Shown one piece after another: positions 5,986 through 8,411 of a stretch of DNA of 8,411 bases (within the stretch, counting starts at the first letter, position 1; each line of letters starts with the position of its first letter). A program made the position numbers and the translations under genes. The DNA comes from Planctomycetaceae bacterium (GTDB taxonomy: Bacteria > Planctomycetota > Planctomycetia > Pirellulales > Thermoguttaceae). Below the pieces are notes generated by a model. It searched no databases. It saw nothing but the letters and a program-made list of their open reading frames with translations, and was not told the origin of the DNA. The stretch lies in the NCBI GenBank assembly GCA_003509805.1, contig DOMV01000108.1, positions 729-9,139 on the forward strand. Direction: 5' to 3'.

Positions 5986-6466
5986 CATTTATCACAAAAT
6001 TATCGACTTGGTGCTGAAAGCGGCAAAACTGGCACGCGCTGTCGGTATCAATAATCTCTTGCAGCCGGGGTTGGTCAAAGAGATGATTATTGCCGACATT
6101 TTGGGGCGTGAATTGATTACCACAAAACGTGATGCCGATGCGCACGCGATTGGAAATCCAAACGAAAAATATGAGTATCTGTCGTGCAAGAAAGGTGGTT
6201 CTGGGCAACTGGATCGCATGTTCAAAGCACCGAAAGAGAAACGCAAGGAATCCCTTGAACGCATTACTCGAAATCACCGGATTTATTTTGCCATTTTCTA
6301 TGAGGAAGAGCAAACGAAATGTAAAGTGATTTACGAAATCCTGCCGGATGTAATGGTTGCAGAAACGGAGCGGCAACTAGATCGCAGCAGTAACGCTATT
6401 TCCCATGTTGGTTTTACCGAAGCATGGGCAAGAGAAAACGGAAAAATAGTCCATCAAGACAAATAA
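5975..6466 (+). CDS. Probable type II restriction endonuclease (163 aa)
   Basis: The partner of the methyltransferase by position, in the same strand with an 11-nt overlap. No named family is recognised, but a PD-(D/E)XK-like core is visible: E36 in a helix (LVKEMIIADIL), D53/D55 in KRDADA, then a strand KYEYLSCKK with E67 and S70-x-K72, followed by GGSGQLDRMFK. The later part, RIYFAIFYEEE and KCKVIYEILPD, looks like further core strands. At 163 residues it is small but comparable to PvuII-type endonucleases. AGGGG about 11 bases upstream may help initiation, together with coupling to the methyltransferase. The gene ends 12 nt before alaS with no terminator. The alternative is an accessory DNA-binding protein of the system. 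Confidence 0.65.
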   Translation: MPSDIYHKIIDLVLKAAKLARAVGINNLLQPGLVKEMIIADILGRELITTKRDADAHAIGNPNEKYEYLSCKKGGSGQLDRMFKAPKEKRKESLERITRNHRIYFAIFYEEEQTKCKVIYEILPDVMVAETERQLDRSSNAISHVGFTEAWARENGKIVHQDK

Positions 6467-6471
6467 CCACT

Positions 6472-6513
6472 TAACACCATGCAAACCAACGAACTTCGCG
6501 AAAAATATCTGGC
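6472..6513 (+). repeat. alaS 5'-end repeat, copy C (start of intact alaS)
   Basis: This is the copy that continues into the full alaS frame. It shares 40 of 42 bases with copy B, including TAACACC before the start codon. Its first codons (CAA, CTT, AAA, TAT) are more AT-rich than the body of alaS, so the regenerated alaS start may have arrived with the cassette (inference). Confidence 0.88.
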
Positions 6514-8411
6514 GTTTTTTGAAACCAAGGGCTGCGTACGCAAACCGAGCGACGTGCTCGTGCCCCGGTGGGACCCCTCCGTCCTGTTCACCCCGGCCGG
6601 CATGAACCAGTTCAAAGACCATTTTCTCGGCCGCTGTAAGCTCGAATTCACCCGTGCGACGACCTGCCAGAAATGCCTGCGAACCGGCGACATCGACAAC
6701 GTCGGCCGCACGGCGTATCATCACACCTTCTTCGAAATGCTCGGCAATTTCAGCTTCGGCGACTATTTCAAACGGGAAGCGATTCACTGGGCCTGGGAAT
6801 TCCTGACCGACCGAAAATGGCTGGCTCTCGATCCGGCCAAACTCTCGGCGACCGTTTACAAGGACGACCGGGAAGCGGCCGATATCTGGACCAGCGAAAT
6901 CGGGTTGCCGACAGAAAAAGTCCGTTTCATGGACGAAGACGAAAACTTCTGGCCGGCCAGTGCTCCAAGTCTTGGTCCTGACGGTGTTTGCGGTCCGTGC
7001 AGCGAAATTTATTACCGGACGCCGTTGGGGGAAGTCGAAATCTGGAACCTCGTGTTTACCCAGTTCAACCGGGTGGGCGATCCCACTCCCGACGGTGGGC
7101 CCGGCGGCGGGCACGGCAATTTGCGGCCGCTCCCGAGTAAGAATATCGATACGGGAATGGGGCTTGAACGGACCGCGGCGGTGCTCCAGGGCGTCGAAAC
7201 GAATTACCACATCGACATTCTCAGGCCGATCGTCGAGTCAGCCGGGGAAATCCTCGGCGTCAAATACGATCCGGCTGACGACAACGGGCGACGCTTGCGC
7301 CGGATCACCGACCACGTCCGGGCCTGCACGTTCGCGGTTCATGAAAACGTTTATCCCGGCAACAAAGAGGAAAAATACGTGATCCGGCGTCTCCTGCGCC
7401 GTGCCGTGCTCGACGGGCGCCAAATGGGTTCCCGGGAATCGTTCCTGTACAAACTGGTCCCGATCGTCGCCGAAATGATGAACGTGCCGTATCCGGAACT
7501 GACCGGGACGATTTCCCGGGTTCAACAGGTCATCAAGGGCGAAGAAGAGCATTTTATCGGGACCATCGACAACGGGCTCGAACGGATCGCCAAAGTCTTC
7601 GATTCGATGAAGGTCGAGAATCGTTCGCGGGTCAACGGTTCGGAAGTTTTCGAAATGTACCAGACCTACGGCTTTCCGCCCGAGTTGTTCGAAACGCTCG
7701 CGGCGGAACAAAACCTCACGTTCGACTGGGACGGTTTCAAACGGGAGATGGAACGACACGGCGAAATCTCCGGTTCCGCCGAGAAGAATTTATTGTTCCA
7801 AAAAGACGTTCTCGAAGGCGTCAAGAAAAAGCACAAGACGGATTTCCTCGGTTACGACACCCTGAAAGTCGACGACGCGACCATCGTCGCCATCGTCGCC
7901 GGCGGGGAACTCGTCGAAAAATACGATGAAATCAACGCCCCGGAACCGGTCCGAATCGTCCTGGACAAGACGCCGTTTTACGGCGAGAAGGGCGGACAAG
8001 TCGGCGACTTGGGAGTGCTCACCGCGCCGGGAGTCGTTTTCAACCTTGTCGCGACGCAGATCGACGGCGACCTGATCGTACACGTCGGACGGCTTGAGGC
8101 GGGTTCGGTCGCGGTCGGCGATACGGTTTGTGCCCTGGTCGAATGGCAGCATCGCCGGCAAGTCGCCCGCGCCCACACGGCGACGCACCTTTTGCACCAT
8201 GCCCTGCGCGAACACCTCGGTTCCCATGCCGAACAACAGGGTTCGAAAGTCGACGCCGATGTGTTGCGATTCGACTTTACGAATCAGCAGGCGGTCGATA
8301 AGGAAACACTCACAAGCATCGAGCGGGCCGTCAACCGTTCGATCCTCGACTGTTGCGCGGTACAATCGGCGGAAATGGATATCGAGAATGCTCGGAAAAC
8401 GGGCGCCGTGA
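6479..8411 (+). CDS. alaS: Alanine--tRNA ligase, 5' part (644 codons, runs off the window)
   Basis: Charges tRNA-Ala with alanine using ATP and clears misacylated Ser- or Gly-tRNA-Ala through its editing domain. The frame is open from ATG 6479 to the window edge. Class II catalytic core: LFTPAGMNQFKDHFLG, motif 2 region RATTCQKCLRTGDIDNVG (from R59), HHTFFEMLGNFSFGDYFK, VCGPCSEI (170-177), NIDTGMGLERTAA. A tRNA-recognition region follows (ITDHVRACTFAVHE, YVIRRLLRRAVLDGR). The editing domain begins with PFYGEKGGQVGD and has the zinc-type HTATH (H566, H570); the later Cys/His pair and the C-terminal C-Ala domain lie outside. The start matches the usual AlaS N-terminus. No Shine-Dalgarno precedes it (CCACTTAACACC), and the gap from the endonuclease stop is only 12 nt, so translation may depend on coupling. 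No separate promoter was found. Confidence 0.95.
   Translation, partial: MQTNELREKYLAFFETKGCVRKPSDVLVPRWDPSVLFTPAGMNQFKDHFLGRCKLEFTRATTCQKCLRTGDIDNVGRTAYHHTFFEMLGNFSFGDYFKREAIHWAWEFLTDRKWLALDPAKLSATVYKDDREAADIWTSEIGLPTEKVRFMDEDENFWPASAPSLGPDGVCGPCSEIYYRTPLGEVEIWNLVFTQFNRVGDPTPDGGPGGGHGNLRPLPSKNIDTGMGLERTAAVLQGVETNYHIDILRPIVESAGEILGVKYDPADDNGRRLRRITDHVRACTFAVHENVYPGNKEEKYVIRRLLRRAVLDGRQMGSRESFLYKLVPIVAEMMNVPYPELTGTISRVQQVIKGEEEHFIGTIDNGLERIAKVFDSMKVENRSRVNGSEVFEMYQTYGFPPELFETLAAEQNLTFDWDGFKREMERHGEISGSAEKNLLFQKDVLEGVKKKHKTDFLGYDTLKVDDATIVAIVAGGELVEKYDEINAPEPVRIVLDKTPFYGEKGGQVGDLGVLTAPGVVFNLVATQIDGDLIVHVGRLEAGSVAVGDTVCALVEWQHRRQVARAHTATHLLHHALREHLGSHAEQQGSKVDADVLRFDFTNQQAVDKETLTSIERAVNRSILDCCAVQSAEMDIENARKTGAV

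Larger units (their letters stand above)
3067..6478 (+). mobile_element. Putative two-cassette defence insertion at the alaS start
   Basis: Everything between alaS remnant A and the intact alaS start appears to be inserted DNA. Cassette 1 (about 3067-5107) holds the ATPase and nuclease; cassette 2 (about 5143-6478) holds the methyltransferase and endonuclease. Each is bounded by directly repeated alaS 5' sequence (A, B, C). The genes look more AT-rich by eye than alaS or the left flank. No integrase, transposase or terminal inverted repeat was seen, so the layout resembles the insertion-with-long-target-duplication pattern described for restriction-modification genes, or tandem integration at an att-like repeat using a recombinase supplied elsewhere. 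Exact borders are uncertain. Confidence 0.55.

Noticed and set aside
6467..6478. Classical integrase att site
   Set aside because: Direct repeats are present, but no integrase gene or tRNA target is in the window; kept only as an alternative explanation for the insertion.
6377..8365. Long minus-strand frames opposite alaS (for example 6377-7210, 7238-7759, 7790-8365)
   Set aside because: They are antisense shadows of the alaS frame, which is open throughout and encodes all expected AlaS motifs.

Overview
The window looks like a planctomycete chromosome segment. A DUF1559-type protein with the lineage's C-terminal H-X9-DG signature sits at the left edge, and the reading frames at both ends favour GC-rich codons, as does the alanyl-tRNA synthetase. 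No tRNA, rRNA, CRISPR array, integrase or transposase was seen.

Left part (1-2726), ordinary chromosome: the 3' part of a DUF1559 gene with an internal 12-bp repeat; a roughly 400-bp gap with a 34-bp tandem duplication and a possible terminator; a 96-aa protein of unknown function; and, convergent to it, a GT4 glycosyltransferase carrying a short His/Cys-rich repeat.

Middle part (about 2727-6478), the notable region: a near-consensus sigma70 promoter (TTGACA, 16 nt, GATAAT) leads into a rightward polycistron. It holds an AAA/ABC-type ATPase, a probable PD-(D/E)XK nuclease, a beta-class DNA methyltransferase and a small probable restriction endonuclease. The middle genes look more AT-rich by eye than the flanks. 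They appear to be inserted at the start of alaS: the first 11 to 14 codons of alaS occur three times in the same orientation. Copy A (ATG 3025) lies before the ATPase, copy B (ATG 5108) before the methyltransferase, and copy C (ATG 6479) is the start of the full-length alaS frame. B and C match at 40 of 42 positions, while A is more diverged. Copies A and B are short reading frames (27 and 12 codons). Each ends in an ATGA overlap in which its stop codon overlaps the start codon of the defence gene that follows.

Proposed reading (inference): two two-gene defence cassettes, ATPase+nuclease and methyltransferase+endonuclease, entered the same site just inside alaS. Each entry duplicated the alaS initiation region, so alaS was regenerated downstream while the leftover start became a leader peptide that delivers ribosomes to the cassette. 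The original alaS promoter and Shine-Dalgarno would now serve the cassettes. The essential alaS is the last gene of the polycistron, 12 nt behind the endonuclease and with no clear ribosome-binding site of its own.

Right part (6479-8411): the first 644 codons of alaS, open without interruption to the window edge.
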